A stretch of DNA of 64,000 bases from Gordonibacter pamelaeae. Its GTDB lineage: Bacteria > Actinomycetota > Coriobacteriia > Coriobacteriales > Eggerthellaceae. The stretch lies in the NCBI RefSeq assembly GCF_042665095.1, contig NZ_JBHTBV010000001.1, one strand, 5' to 3'. The notes under the pieces were generated by a model that was not told the DNA's origin, searched no databases, and was given only the letters and a program-made list of their open reading frames with translations. The translations under genes and the position numbers were made by a program. Shown here piece after piece: positions 50,994-59,631 of this stretch (its first letter is position 1; each line of letters opens with the position of its first letter).

Positions 50994-52508
50994 ATGGACT
51001 TCAACGAATGGCTCGTCGGGTTCACCGGGGAGTTGAGCGGGTTTCTGTACACGTACATCCTGCTGTTGCTGCTCGTGGTGGTGGGCGTGTACTTCACCAT
51101 CCGCACGAAGGCGGTGCAGCTGCGCTACCTCAAGGACATGTTCTCGCAGCTGACCGAGAAGAAGCATGTGGAGGGCGAGCGGTCCATCTCGTCGTTCCAG
51201 GCGCTCATGGTGTCCACGGCGTCGCGCGTGGGCACGGGCAACATCGCCGGCGTGGCCACGGCCATTGCGACCGGCGGCCCGGGCGCCGTGTTCTGGATGG
51301 GGCTCATGGCCATCGTCGGCGCGGCGTCGGCGTTCGTTGAGTCCACGCTCGCCCAGATCTGGAAGGTGCGCGGCAAGGAGGGCGAGTTCCGCGGCGGCCC
51401 CGCCTACTACATCGAGCAGGCGCTCGGGAAGCGCTGGCTGGGCATCCTGTTCGCCGTGCTGCTCATCCTGTGCTTCGCGTTCGGGTTCAACGGGCTGCAG
51501 GCCTTCAACGCCACGTCGTCGCTCGAGTACTACATCCCCGACTACGCTACGAACGGCGCGGCCATCGCCTGCGGCATCGTGCTGGCGGTGATGACGGCGT
51601 TCGTCATCTTCGGCGGGGCGAAGCGCATCAGCGTCATCACCTCCATCATCGTGCCCATCATGGCCGTCGGCTACATCGCCATCGCGGTGTGGACCACCAT
51701 CGCCAACATCGGCGAGCTGCCGAAGGTGTTCGGCATGGTGCTCGCCTCGGCGTTCGACTTCCAGGCCATCTTCGGCGGGTTCGCAGGCTCGGTCGTGATG
51801 CTGGGCATCAAGCGCGGCCTGTACTCCAACGAGGCCGGCATGGGTTCCGCGCCCAACGCCGCCGCCACGGCCAGCGTGTCGCATCCCTGCAAGCAGGGCC
51901 TCGTGCAGAGCCTGTCCGTGTACATCGACACGCTGCTCATCTGCACGTGCTCGGCTATGATGGTGCTCGTGTTCTACGTGCAGGACCCCGAGGCCGCCGC
52001 CGCGCTCAACGGCATGCCGCTCGTGCAGATGGCGGTGAACAACTCGGTGGGCGAGATGGGCATCCACTTCATCACGTTCGCCATCTTCGCCTTCGCGTTC
52101 TCCAGCCTCATCGGCAACTACTTCTACGCCGAGAGCAACCTGCGCTTCATCAAGGGCAACAGCAGGGCGCTCTTGTTCGTGTTCCGGATCGTGTGCCTGG
52201 GCATCATCTTCTACGGAGCGGTGAACAGCTTCGACCTCGCATGGAACCTTGCCGACATCTTCATGGGCTTCATGGCTATGGTGAACCTCGTGGCCATCAT
52301 GCTTCTGGGGAAGTGGGCGCTCAAGGTGCTCGACGACTACACGGCGCAGCGCAAGGCGGGCAAGGACCCGGTGTTCGTGGCGGACACCATCGAGGGGCTG
52401 CCGCCCACCGAGTGCTGGCATGTGGAGGAGCTGAAGGAGTACGGCAAACCGCCGGTGAAGGAATATCTGGACGACCAGATAGAGGTAGAGTACGCGGGGC
52501 TGAACTGA
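50994..52508 (+). CDS. Sodium:alanine symporter family (AGCS) transporter
   Basis: The 504-aa protein has about 11 helices and the AGCS pattern: YFTIRTKAVQLRYLKDMF, SSFQALMVSTASRVGTGNIAGVATAIATGGPGAVFWMG with the substrate and sodium site, and GLYSNEAGMGSAPNAAATA near residue 280. These carriers import alanine or glycine with sodium. The ATG at 50994 has AAAAGGGG upstream, better than the start seven codons earlier. The C-terminus is a cytoplasmic charged tail. Confidence 0.94.
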   Translation: MDFNEWLVGFTGELSGFLYTYILLLLLVVVGVYFTIRTKAVQLRYLKDMFSQLTEKKHVEGERSISSFQALMVSTASRVGTGNIAGVATAIATGGPGAVFWMGLMAIVGAASAFVESTLAQIWKVRGKEGEFRGGPAYYIEQALGKRWLGILFAVLLILCFAFGFNGLQAFNATSSLEYYIPDYATNGAAIACGIVLAVMTAFVIFGGAKRISVITSIIVPIMAVGYIAIAVWTTIANIGELPKVFGMVLASAFDFQAIFGGFAGSVVMLGIKRGLYSNEAGMGSAPNAAATASVSHPCKQGLVQSLSVYIDTLLICTCSAMMVLVFYVQDPEAAAALNGMPLVQMAVNNSVGEMGIHFITFAIFAFAFSSLIGNYFYAESNLRFIKGNSRALLFVFRIVCLGIIFYGAVNSFDLAWNLADIFMGFMAMVNLVAIMLLGKWALKVLDDYTAQRKAGKDPVFVADTIEGLPPTECWHVEELKEYGKPPVKEYLDDQIEVEYAGLN

Positions 52509-52656
52509 CGGCGGCGCGTGTTCTTCGTCGGGCGCGTGGGCGGTGGTCTGGCGTTCCGGTAACGGAATGCCAACGCCCAGCGCCCGGCACGCCAACGTGG
52601 TAGGATGGCAGGAAACGCGGAAGCGCGCGGCTGCGCGCTCGAGGGAAGGGAGCGGC

Positions 52657-52941
52657 ATGGCTGACGAGAGTCGACGCGCGGGCGACTGGCAGCGCAAGGA
52701 CCTGCGCCAGAACGCGAACGACCTGATGGAGGACCCCAACCCGAAGAAATGGCACCAGCAGACGTTCTGGATCGTGTTCTTCCTGCTCGTCTTTTGGCCG
52801 GTGGGCATCGTGCTGGTGTGGCGCAGCGGTTGGCACGTGGTGGCCAAGGTGCTCGCAAGCGTCTACGTGGTCGTGGCCGTGTACTTCTCCTACAACATGT
52901 TCCTGACCGTTCAGGCAATGCAGGCAGCCGGCATGGCGTAG
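52657..52941 (+). CDS. Small two-helix membrane protein
   Basis: A 94-aa protein of unknown function. The first 33 residues are charged and hydrophilic (SRRAGDWQRKDLRQNANDLMEDPNPKKWH). Two membrane segments follow: WIVFFLLVFWPVGIVLVW and VLASVYVVVAVYFSYNMFL. The ATG at 52657 has GAGGGAAGGGAG upstream. The neighbours give no hint. Similar small membrane proteins occur widely without known role. Confidence 0.65.
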   Translation: MADESRRAGDWQRKDLRQNANDLMEDPNPKKWHQQTFWIVFFLLVFWPVGIVLVWRSGWHVVAKVLASVYVVVAVYFSYNMFLTVQAMQAAGMA

Positions 52942-53055
52942 CATCGAATTCGTTTCGAGCGGGAGCCTGTTTGTTTTCGAAAACGGTCGGTTCTGCTGCG
53001 TAATCGGTTATCGGGGCAGTGTGGGCGCTTTTATAATGGGAATGAGTCCATCCCG

Positions 53056-56000
53056 GTGAAAGAGACTGCCATGCTGCCTGTCGAGACGTGCCCTTCAGAA
53101 TCTGTGCGATCCGATCGATTGGAAGTGCTTGCGCGATACCGCGATGCGGTAGCTTCCCGCATGCGGGCGTGCGCCTTCCTGGCTGTGGCGGTCTTGCTGG
53201 CCGCCGCGCTGCTGCCCACCCTCTGCCCGCAGGCCGCCTGGGCCGAAGGGGGTGCGGTGCCGCAGGTGGTGGGCTCGTTCGACAAAGAATCCTATGCCGC
53301 TGGCGAGGGCGCCACGGTTACGTTTCGCGTGACGAACGACGGAACGGCTGCTTGGAGCGGCGCGCGCTTGGAGGTGCGGCTGCCGCAGGGAATGAAGTTG
53401 GCCGGCGAGGGCGCGTCGACCGTTGCCGAGCGGGAGACGCTGCCTGTTGGCGAGACGCTTGAGCTGCGGGTTCCCGTTGCATTCGAGGCAGGATTTTTCG
53501 GCACGGCGCTCGCGTCTACCGGCGATGGCACGCCGGGCGCGGCCTTGGCGCTCACGGCTCTGGCGGCCGCAATCCTCGTGCTTCTGGCCGCGGGCACGCT
53601 TTCGCGCGACCGCGTGCGCGCCCGCCGGTCCCGCTCCGGCATGTCCGTTCTTCTAGCGGCGGTGCTGGTTGCAGGTCTTGCGCCAGCGCTTCCTGCCAAG
53701 GCGTTCGGCGACGAGGGCGGCTCGCCCGAACCCACGGTGTTTTTGGGGGAGGCCGTGTGCTCCTCGCCGGCCGCCACGGTAACGGCGGCGTTCACCATCC
53801 GGAATTCCAACGAAACGGCCTCCCCTGTGGCGAATGTTGCCGTGGCCGACGGGCAGGCCGTGCCTGCGAGCGCGAAGTACGCGCTGGTGGAGGTCGTTTC
53901 CGACCTTCCCTTCGCCGATGGGCTGTCCTCTGCCACCGTCAGGCTGGGCGACTCCTTCGAGGGGCTGCAGGTGACATCGGTCGAGCGCACCGGCGACAAC
54001 ACGGCCGTCGTTCGCGTGGAGGGCGGCGCGCCATCCGGCAGCGATGGGCTCATCGTGTTCGACGAGGGCTCCTTCACCGACGGGCGCGCCGTGGGCGGTG
54101 CCGCGGTGTCGGTGGAGGCGGCCACCCTGTCCTTCGACGCCGACGGAAGCTCTTACGGGAACGGTGCCTTCACGCTGCCGGTTTCGGTTGAGAACGGGCG
54201 CTTCGCCTGCACGGCTAGCGCGCAGGATTGGCTCTTCAGGGACGGCGCGGGGCTTGCGGCAACCTCGTTCAGCGTGGACCCCGACGACAACCGCCGGGGC
54301 ACGCTCACGGTGAGAGCGGACCAGGCGATCGCGTCCGATCAAGTGGCAGCGCTGTCAGCAGCACTCGATCCGAACGCCTCGCAGCTGTTTCTTGCGCCCG
54401 CAGCGCTGGTGGGCGAAGCGGGCGCCAGCTTGGCGGCGGATGCTATCGAAGGCCGTGCGGGTACCTTGGCCGAGGCCGCGAGTGCGGTGCCTTACGGTGC
54501 GGTGGAGGCGACGGGCGTTGTCCGCAACGCCGACGGGTCGCTCACGGTGACCAGCAAAGTGACGCTCGGTGCGAAGGACGGGTCGGTGCACCTGACTGAT
54601 CTGGCCCGTCAGATTATCCTGCCTGGACAAGAAAAGGAAAACGGGCTTCTGGAAAACAGCCAGGTGGAGCTCGGATCCATCTTGGACGACGGGAGAGGCT
54701 TCGACTTCACGTTCGATATCGATGCCGACACGGCGGCCAGCTGGTACGGTCCCTTCAAGGAGAGCGACCAAAGCGAGGCCGAGGCCGAGCAGCAGTTCCT
54801 TGTAGAGATCACCCAGCTCATGTGCGGCCGTGAGGTCGACCTGGTCGGCGGTGCGGTGCTAAACGCTTACGGCATACAGCAGGGCAACAGCGCGATAATC
54901 CTCTCGAATGTCTCCTCGCTCGACGAGCTGAACGGCGTAGCTGTTGCGAGCTCCTCCGAGGAAGACGCGAAAAAGGCGTTCGAGGCGCTTGAGAAGATCG
55001 TCAGCGCCATCGGATGGTTCAGCGCAGGGGGCGAAGGCGCGGCCAGCGGCATCAGCGAGCTGCTCGGCCTCATCGCCGCTATGATCGATCCGTCACCCAA
55101 GATCACGCTGCAGGACATCTACGACGAGCTGCAGCAGATGAAGGGCCAGCTGTCCCGCATGGAGACGAGCATCGACCGTATGGCGGTGGAGCTGCAGGCC
55201 GTGGACAAGCGTGCCGGGTTCGACTCGGAATGGTACGAGGTGAAGTGGCGCATCGACCACCTGAGCAGCTACGGCGGCCTGTACACCACACTCGCCAGCA
55301 AGCTGGACGCTGGCTCTGCGGATGATGATCTAGCTACGGTTATGAAGGCAAACGAGAAGCTGCTCAACCAGTACGCTAGCGCTATCGATAAGAAGGACAA
55401 GCTGCTGGGTACCACGGTGTACACCGACACGAGGAGCCTCGGCACCCTGATCCTCGGCACGGGCCAGAAAGGCATCGTGAGCGATTACTACAATTGGCTC
55501 GAAACCTACTACAACTGGGATCCCGAGACGTTCGTCGCGAAGGACGAGTACCTGGCCAGCGTCATGATGGCCTATCTCTACGGCTACGGTGCCTCCATGG
55601 CCTACCTGAACGTGAAAGCCTCGCAGGAGGATCCGGACGACCCGTTCGGCGAAGGGGACAACGCCGTATACGTCAGCTCCATGCGGGAGCTTAAGGAGCA
55701 GGCCGGGCAAGTGGTGAAGAAACTTGCCGGCGAGGTGGGAACCGACAGCAAGGGCAAGGCAACCATCGCGAAGAAATCGGCCTACCGACAGGCCACCGAA
55801 CCTCTGCCGGGTGACGGTTACGCTACGGGATACGTCCGCAACCTGCTGAACAATCGCTCGTATCCGTTGGGCAAGTACATGCTGCAGGATATCTATGCGG
55901 ACAAGAGCCCGAACTTCTATACCTCGGTGGAGAAGGATCGCCTGTATCCCTACACATTCAATGGCGACATCAACCTGGCCCAATTCCAGCAGATGGTGGC

Positions 56001-56388
56001 GAACCTGCCCCAGGTGCGCGGCCTTGGCGGAACATATGCCGAGGTGGACAGCCTGTGGAAGGAGCTTGAGGCGCTCGGCTTCAACTTGGACGGCTGCTAT
56101 GGCGGTGGCAGCAACATCGAGCATCACCCCGCTTGGTTGTACTGGCATAAGACTCCCTTGAACATGATTGCGGTGAGCGATGCCACGTACCATAAGCTGA
56201 AGGACCGCACCGCCATCGAGCATGTCCGCTCGATGACGCTCGACGTGTTCGACATGAAAACGGGTCAGGTGGTGCGCGACGTGATGGTGAGCCATCATGA
56301 GGAGCACTGGTCGTGTGGCGCTAGCGAATGGCAGTACAAGCACGACATCTACCCCGTGTGCACCATCGTGGACCATCCCTTGCATTAG
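53056..56388 (+). CDS. Large exported multi-domain protein with internal membrane segment
   Basis: The 1110-aa protein is not recognised as a whole. A hydrophobic signal segment (about residues 38-62, ending QAAWAEGG) is followed by an immunoglobulin-like domain of CARDB/DUF11 type (VPQVVGSFDKESYAAGEGATVTFRVTNDG). A second membrane helix (about 160-178) with an Arg-rich end comes next, then at once another signal-like stretch (MSVLLAAVLVAGLAPALPAKAFG). The remaining 880 residues have beta-rich and then helical parts with a coiled coil (LQQMKGQLSRMETSIDRMAVELQAV, near 700). It looks like two secreted proteins joined in frame. Start may be GTG 53056 or ATG 53071. A TATAAT lies near 53033. Confidence 0.7.
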   Translation: MKETAMLPVETCPSESVRSDRLEVLARYRDAVASRMRACAFLAVAVLLAAALLPTLCPQAAWAEGGAVPQVVGSFDKESYAAGEGATVTFRVTNDGTAAWSGARLEVRLPQGMKLAGEGASTVAERETLPVGETLELRVPVAFEAGFFGTALASTGDGTPGAALALTALAAAILVLLAAGTLSRDRVRARRSRSGMSVLLAAVLVAGLAPALPAKAFGDEGGSPEPTVFLGEAVCSSPAATVTAAFTIRNSNETASPVANVAVADGQAVPASAKYALVEVVSDLPFADGLSSATVRLGDSFEGLQVTSVERTGDNTAVVRVEGGAPSGSDGLIVFDEGSFTDGRAVGGAAVSVEAATLSFDADGSSYGNGAFTLPVSVENGRFACTASAQDWLFRDGAGLAATSFSVDPDDNRRGTLTVRADQAIASDQVAALSAALDPNASQLFLAPAALVGEAGASLAADAIEGRAGTLAEAASAVPYGAVEATGVVRNADGSLTVTSKVTLGAKDGSVHLTDLARQIILPGQEKENGLLENSQVELGSILDDGRGFDFTFDIDADTAASWYGPFKESDQSEAEAEQQFLVEITQLMCGREVDLVGGAVLNAYGIQQGNSAIILSNVSSLDELNGVAVASSSEEDAKKAFEALEKIVSAIGWFSAGGEGAASGISELLGLIAAMIDPSPKITLQDIYDELQQMKGQLSRMETSIDRMAVELQAVDKRAGFDSEWYEVKWRIDHLSSYGGLYTTLASKLDAGSADDDLATVMKANEKLLNQYASAIDKKDKLLGTTVYTDTRSLGTLILGTGQKGIVSDYYNWLETYYNWDPETFVAKDEYLASVMMAYLYGYGASMAYLNVKASQEDPDDPFGEGDNAVYVSSMRELKEQAGQVVKKLAGEVGTDSKGKATIAKKSAYRQATEPLPGDGYATGYVRNLLNNRSYPLGKYMLQDIYADKSPNFYTSVEKDRLYPYTFNGDINLAQFQQMVANLPQVRGLGGTYAEVDSLWKELEALGFNLDGCYGGGSNIEHHPAWLYWHKTPLNMIAVSDATYHKLKDRTAIEHVRSMTLDVFDMKTGQVVRDVMVSHHEEHWSCGASEWQYKHDIYPVCTIVDHPLH

Positions 56389-56398
56389 GCGGGACCTC

Positions 56399-56427
56399 CG
56401 GCAGGCGTGCGGTTCGCGCGCCTGCCG
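56399..56427 (+). terminator. Hairpin after the large exported protein
   Basis: CGGCAGGCG (56399-56407) pairs with CGCCTGCCG (56419-56427), starting 11 bases after the stop codon. No T run. Confidence 0.45.
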
Positions 56428-56595
56428 CCTTCGGTGCCGACTCGGCGGAGCCCGACACTGCGCCATGCGCCGCATCGGCAATTCTGTGGGCTTTGCCGTC
56501 TTTCGCCGCGTCCCCCTCGCCGCTAATGCCCCTTGTGCGCTATCATTCCCTCGAAACCTGACGGAATGCATAGCAGTTAACGCGAGGTCACTTAC

Positions 56596-57513
56596 ATGGA
56601 CAACATCGAAACCGGACGTGCGGCCGTGCTGGCCGGGCACGGCTGCGACGAGGACGGCCCCTACCTGCTGGTGAACGACCGCGTGCGCAACGTCCAGGTG
56701 CGCGTGAGCGTGCGGGGGCGCACGTTCTCGCTGCGCCGCCTGCCCGTGCGCCGCTGCGTGGGGCGCCACGACTTGGAGACCCATGCCAAGATGCCGTGCC
56801 CGCTGGACGTGGAGCTGCCGCCCGAGTCCAAGGTCACGGTGTGCCCGGCCTGCCAGGAGGCCACCGGGTTCAACCCCTCGTTCTACCACACGGACTTCGT
56901 CTCCCCGCAGCAGCGCGCCTACAACGCCGAGCCGCATATCGCCTATCTGGCGTACTTCTCGCCGGCGCACGTGAAGGCGGGCATCACGGCCGCGTCGCGC
57001 GGCGTCCGCCGCCTGCTGGAGCAGGGGGCGCGGGCCGGGCGCATCGTCGGGCGGTTCGACGATGCCTACGCGGCGCGCGAGCTGGAGGCGGCGCTCTGCG
57101 CGCAGCCCGGCATCGCCGAGACCATGCGCGCGTCCAAGAAGGCCGATCTGCTGGCGAACGAGCGCTTCGATGCCGCCGAGGCGGCGGCCGTGCTCGATCG
57201 CGAGGCCGCGCGCCTCGCGCAGGTGGAGGCCGTTGCGCGCGCCGGGTTCGCGCCCGAGCCGGTGCAGGACTTCTCGCCGTGCTATTTCGGCGGGCCCTCG
57301 CCCTCGTGCGACGACCTCCAGCAGCCGGATGGCGCGCGCGACGTGTGCGGCGGCCGCTGCATCGGCATGGTGGGCAGCGCCATCGTGTTCGAGCAGGGCG
57401 GCGCGAGCTTCGTCGTGTGCCTGAAAGACTGGGAGTCGCACGAGGTGGAGCTCGTGGAGAACGAGGTGCTGTGCACCTACGACTTCGCTCCCCAGCAGAT
57501 GTCGCTGCTCTAG
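56596..57513 (+). CDS. DUF2797-like protein
   Basis: The 305-aa protein resembles DUF2797. It has cysteine/histidine pairs early (RRCVGRHDLETHAKMPCPL, VCPACQEATGFNPSFYHTDF) followed by a GIY-YIG-like strand pattern. The latter is AYLAYFSPAHVKAGITAASRGVRRLLEQGARAGRIVGRFDDAYAARELEAAL. The cysteines may bind zinc. GIY-YIG relatives cut nucleic acids, but DUF2797 proteins have no proven activity. The ATG follows TTAACGCGAGGTCACTTAC, with a GCTATCAT promoter box 55-60 bases upstream. It stands between the exported protein and the his operon. Confidence 0.6.
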   Translation: MDNIETGRAAVLAGHGCDEDGPYLLVNDRVRNVQVRVSVRGRTFSLRRLPVRRCVGRHDLETHAKMPCPLDVELPPESKVTVCPACQEATGFNPSFYHTDFVSPQQRAYNAEPHIAYLAYFSPAHVKAGITAASRGVRRLLEQGARAGRIVGRFDDAYAARELEAALCAQPGIAETMRASKKADLLANERFDAAEAAAVLDREAARLAQVEAVARAGFAPEPVQDFSPCYFGGPSPSCDDLQQPDGARDVCGGRCIGMVGSAIVFEQGGASFVVCLKDWESHEVELVENEVLCTYDFAPQQMSLL

Positions 57514-57572
57514 GCGAAGGCGCCGGGGCGGCGCCCGATGGGCCGTGGCCGCCCGCAGAGGGAAATTTCCTA

Positions 57573-57600
57573 TTGCTTTATCACTCTACTGTGCTAAAGT
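57573..57600 (+). promoter_or_regulatory. his operon promoter
   Basis: TTGCTT (57573-57578) and TAAAGT (57595-57600) are 16 bases apart, with TG in the extended -10 position. The tract is AT-rich against the surroundings. About 110 bases of leader precede hisZG; no T-box or leader peptide with His codons was noticed. Confidence 0.55.
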
Positions 57601-57716
57601 ATAGCGACGCGATGCGGAAGAGGCTGCGTGCTGCTGCAGGCGCACGGCCCAGTGGTATCATCGAGTCGAATCGCCGCGTCGCACCGGAAAACCACGAGGG
57701 AAAGAAGCGCGAACCT

Positions 57717-59621
57717 ATGAATTACGTGACACCGGCAGGATTTCGCGATGTGCTCACGGACGAGGCGCAGCAGCGCGAGCGCATCACGCGCGCCGTGCAG
57801 GAGCGCTTCGCGGCGCGCGGCTACCTGCCTATCGAGACTCCCACGCTCGAGGTCATGGACGTCATGCGGGCGGGCGGCCGCCTGGCCGGCTCCCCGTTTC
57901 GCTTCTTCGACGCGCGCGGCGACCTTCTGGCCATGCGGCCCGACGTCACCTTGCAGGTCGCGCGCATGACGGCAACGCGCCTGGCAGGCCAGCCGGGGCC
58001 GTTCAGGTTCCGCTACCTTCAACGCGTGTTCCGCGAGGCCGAGGCGGAGATGCAGGCGAAGGCGCGCGAGCTCACGCAGATGGGCATCGAGTGCATCGGC
58101 GAGGAGGGCCCCGAGGCCGACGCCGAAGTCGTGGGCCTGCTCGCCGAGGCGCTCGACGTGGCGGGCGCGCGCGGCTACACGCTGGCGCTGGCCACGGTGG
58201 GCGTGCTGCGGGCGCTGCTCGAGGCGAGCGGGGCGCCCGCATGGTGGAAGGAGCAGGTGCTCGACGCCTACCACGCGTCGAACTTCGTGGAGCTCGACCG
58301 CCTGACGGCGCCCGCGGGCGCCGGCCCCTCTCCGGACGCGGAGCCGGGTGCGCGCGCTTCGGCGCCGCCCGTGTTCGCGGCCGCCATCCGCGCGCTGCCG
58401 CGCATCCGCGGCGGGCGCGCGGCCATCGACGAGGTGCGCGCGCTCGTGGCGCCGCTCGGCTGCGAGGACGGCCTCGATGCCTTCGCCCGCACGTACGACC
58501 TGCTGGAGGAAGCGGGCTTGGGCGAGCGCATCCTCGTGGACTTCTCGGTCATGAGCTCGTTCGACTACTATACGGGCCTCGTGTTCGAGGCGTACGCCCC
58601 GGGGCTCGGCACCCCGCTCGGCAGCGGCGGCCGCTACGACAACATGATAGCCGCCTACGGCGAGAGCCGCCCCGCCGCCGGCTTCGCGTTCTTCCTCGAG
58701 CAGGCCATGGCCGCCGCCGCGGCGGTTCCGCCGGCTTATCAGCCGGCGGAACCTGCCGACGCTGCGGCTTCCCCCGGCACCCGATCTCGCGGCGCTGCCG
58801 GAGGCTCGCGTACCGAAGTACGCTTCGCCTCCGGCATCCCCACGATCTCGAGCACCGGGGAAACCCTCGCTGACCTTGGTGGACCTGCGGACTGTCAACC
58901 TGCGCCCGGCGAACCCGCGGTTCCGGCCAGCGGGCGGCCGCTGCGCATCGCGGTGCCCAAGGGCTCGCTCAACGGCGACGCCATCGCGGCGCTCGCCGCG
59001 GCGGGGCTCGACGTCGCGGGGCTCGCGAACCCCGGCCGCCAGCTCATCATCAAGAACCCGGGCGTGGAGTACGTCATCGTGCGGCCCACCGACGCGCCGA
59101 CGTTCGTGGCGCTGGGAGCGGCGGACTGCGGCATCTGCGGCAAGGACTCGCTCCTGGAAGCCGATTCGGACGTCGTGGAGCTGGTGGACCTGGCGTTCGG
59201 CGCGTGCCGCTTCGTGGTGGCCGAGCCGGCCGCCGCGGCGGGCGCGGCCGACGAGCGCTACCGCGAGCTCGGCTCCATCCGCGTGGCCACGAAGTACCCC
59301 GGCATCACCGCCGCCCACTTCGCCCGCCAGGGCCGGGAGGTGGAGATCGTGAAGCTGCACGGCAACATCGAGCTGGCGCCGCTCACCGGCATGGCCGAGC
59401 GCATCGTGGACATCACGGCCACCGGCACCACGCTCGCCGAGAACGACCTCGTGGTGGTCGAAGAGGTGCTGTCGTCGACCGCTCGGTTCTTCGCGAACGC
59501 GTGCGCGTTCCGCACCGACGAGCGTATCGTACAATTGGCCCAGGCGCTCGCGCAGGCCGTCCAGGCCGCCCCGCAGGCGCAGGACGACCCCGCGCCGCAG
59601 GCGCCGGCGAAACAAGGATAA
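57717..59621 (+). CDS. hisG: Fused ATP phosphoribosyltransferase HisZ-HisG
   Basis: The 634-aa protein joins the two subunits of short-form ATP phosphoribosyltransferase, the first enzyme of histidine synthesis. Residues 1 to about 335 are HisZ, a histidyl-tRNA-synthetase-like regulatory subunit (TPAGFRDVLTDEAQQRERI, LAMRPDVTLQVARM, PLGSGGRYDNMIAAYG). Residues about 336-406 form a low-complexity linker. Residues 407-634 are the short catalytic HisG (RIAVPKGSLNGDAIAALAAAGLD, and the phosphoribosyl-binding region GMAERIVDITATGTTLAEN). The linker is encoded by a repeat also found twice later in the operon. The start ATG at 57717 follows GGGAAAGAAG. First gene of the his operon. Confidence 0.93.
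   Translation: MNYVTPAGFRDVLTDEAQQRERITRAVQERFAARGYLPIETPTLEVMDVMRAGGRLAGSPFRFFDARGDLLAMRPDVTLQVARMTATRLAGQPGPFRFRYLQRVFREAEAEMQAKARELTQMGIECIGEEGPEADAEVVGLLAEALDVAGARGYTLALATVGVLRALLEASGAPAWWKEQVLDAYHASNFVELDRLTAPAGAGPSPDAEPGARASAPPVFAAAIRALPRIRGGRAAIDEVRALVAPLGCEDGLDAFARTYDLLEEAGLGERILVDFSVMSSFDYYTGLVFEAYAPGLGTPLGSGGRYDNMIAAYGESRPAAGFAFFLEQAMAAAAAVPPAYQPAEPADAAASPGTRSRGAAGGSRTEVRFASGIPTISSTGETLADLGGPADCQPAPGEPAVPASGRPLRIAVPKGSLNGDAIAALAAAGLDVAGLANPGRQLIIKNPGVEYVIVRPTDAPTFVALGAADCGICGKDSLLEADSDVVELVDLAFGACRFVVAEPAAAAGAADERYRELGSIRVATKYPGITAAHFARQGREVEIVKLHGNIELAPLTGMAERIVDITATGTTLAENDLVVVEEVLSSTARFFANACAFRTDERIVQLAQALAQAVQAAPQAQDDPAPQAPAKQG
58724..58889. repeat. his-operon dispersed repeat, copy A (in coding sequence)
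   Basis: Starts with a perfect 13-bp hairpin (58724-58736 with 58741-58753), then CCGACGCTGCGGCTTCC (58756-58772) and CCCTCGCTGACCTTGGTGGACC (58864 on; shared core CTCGCTGAC). Related blocks occur at 62071-62156 and 62771-62817. This copy is translated and makes the HisZ-HisG linker. Confidence 0.7.
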
Positions 59622-59631
59622 GGAGCAGCCC

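Noticed and set aside
57514..57716. A T-box or His leader peptide controlling the his operon
   Set aside because: No run of His codons and no T-box sequence were noticed in the 110-base leader.
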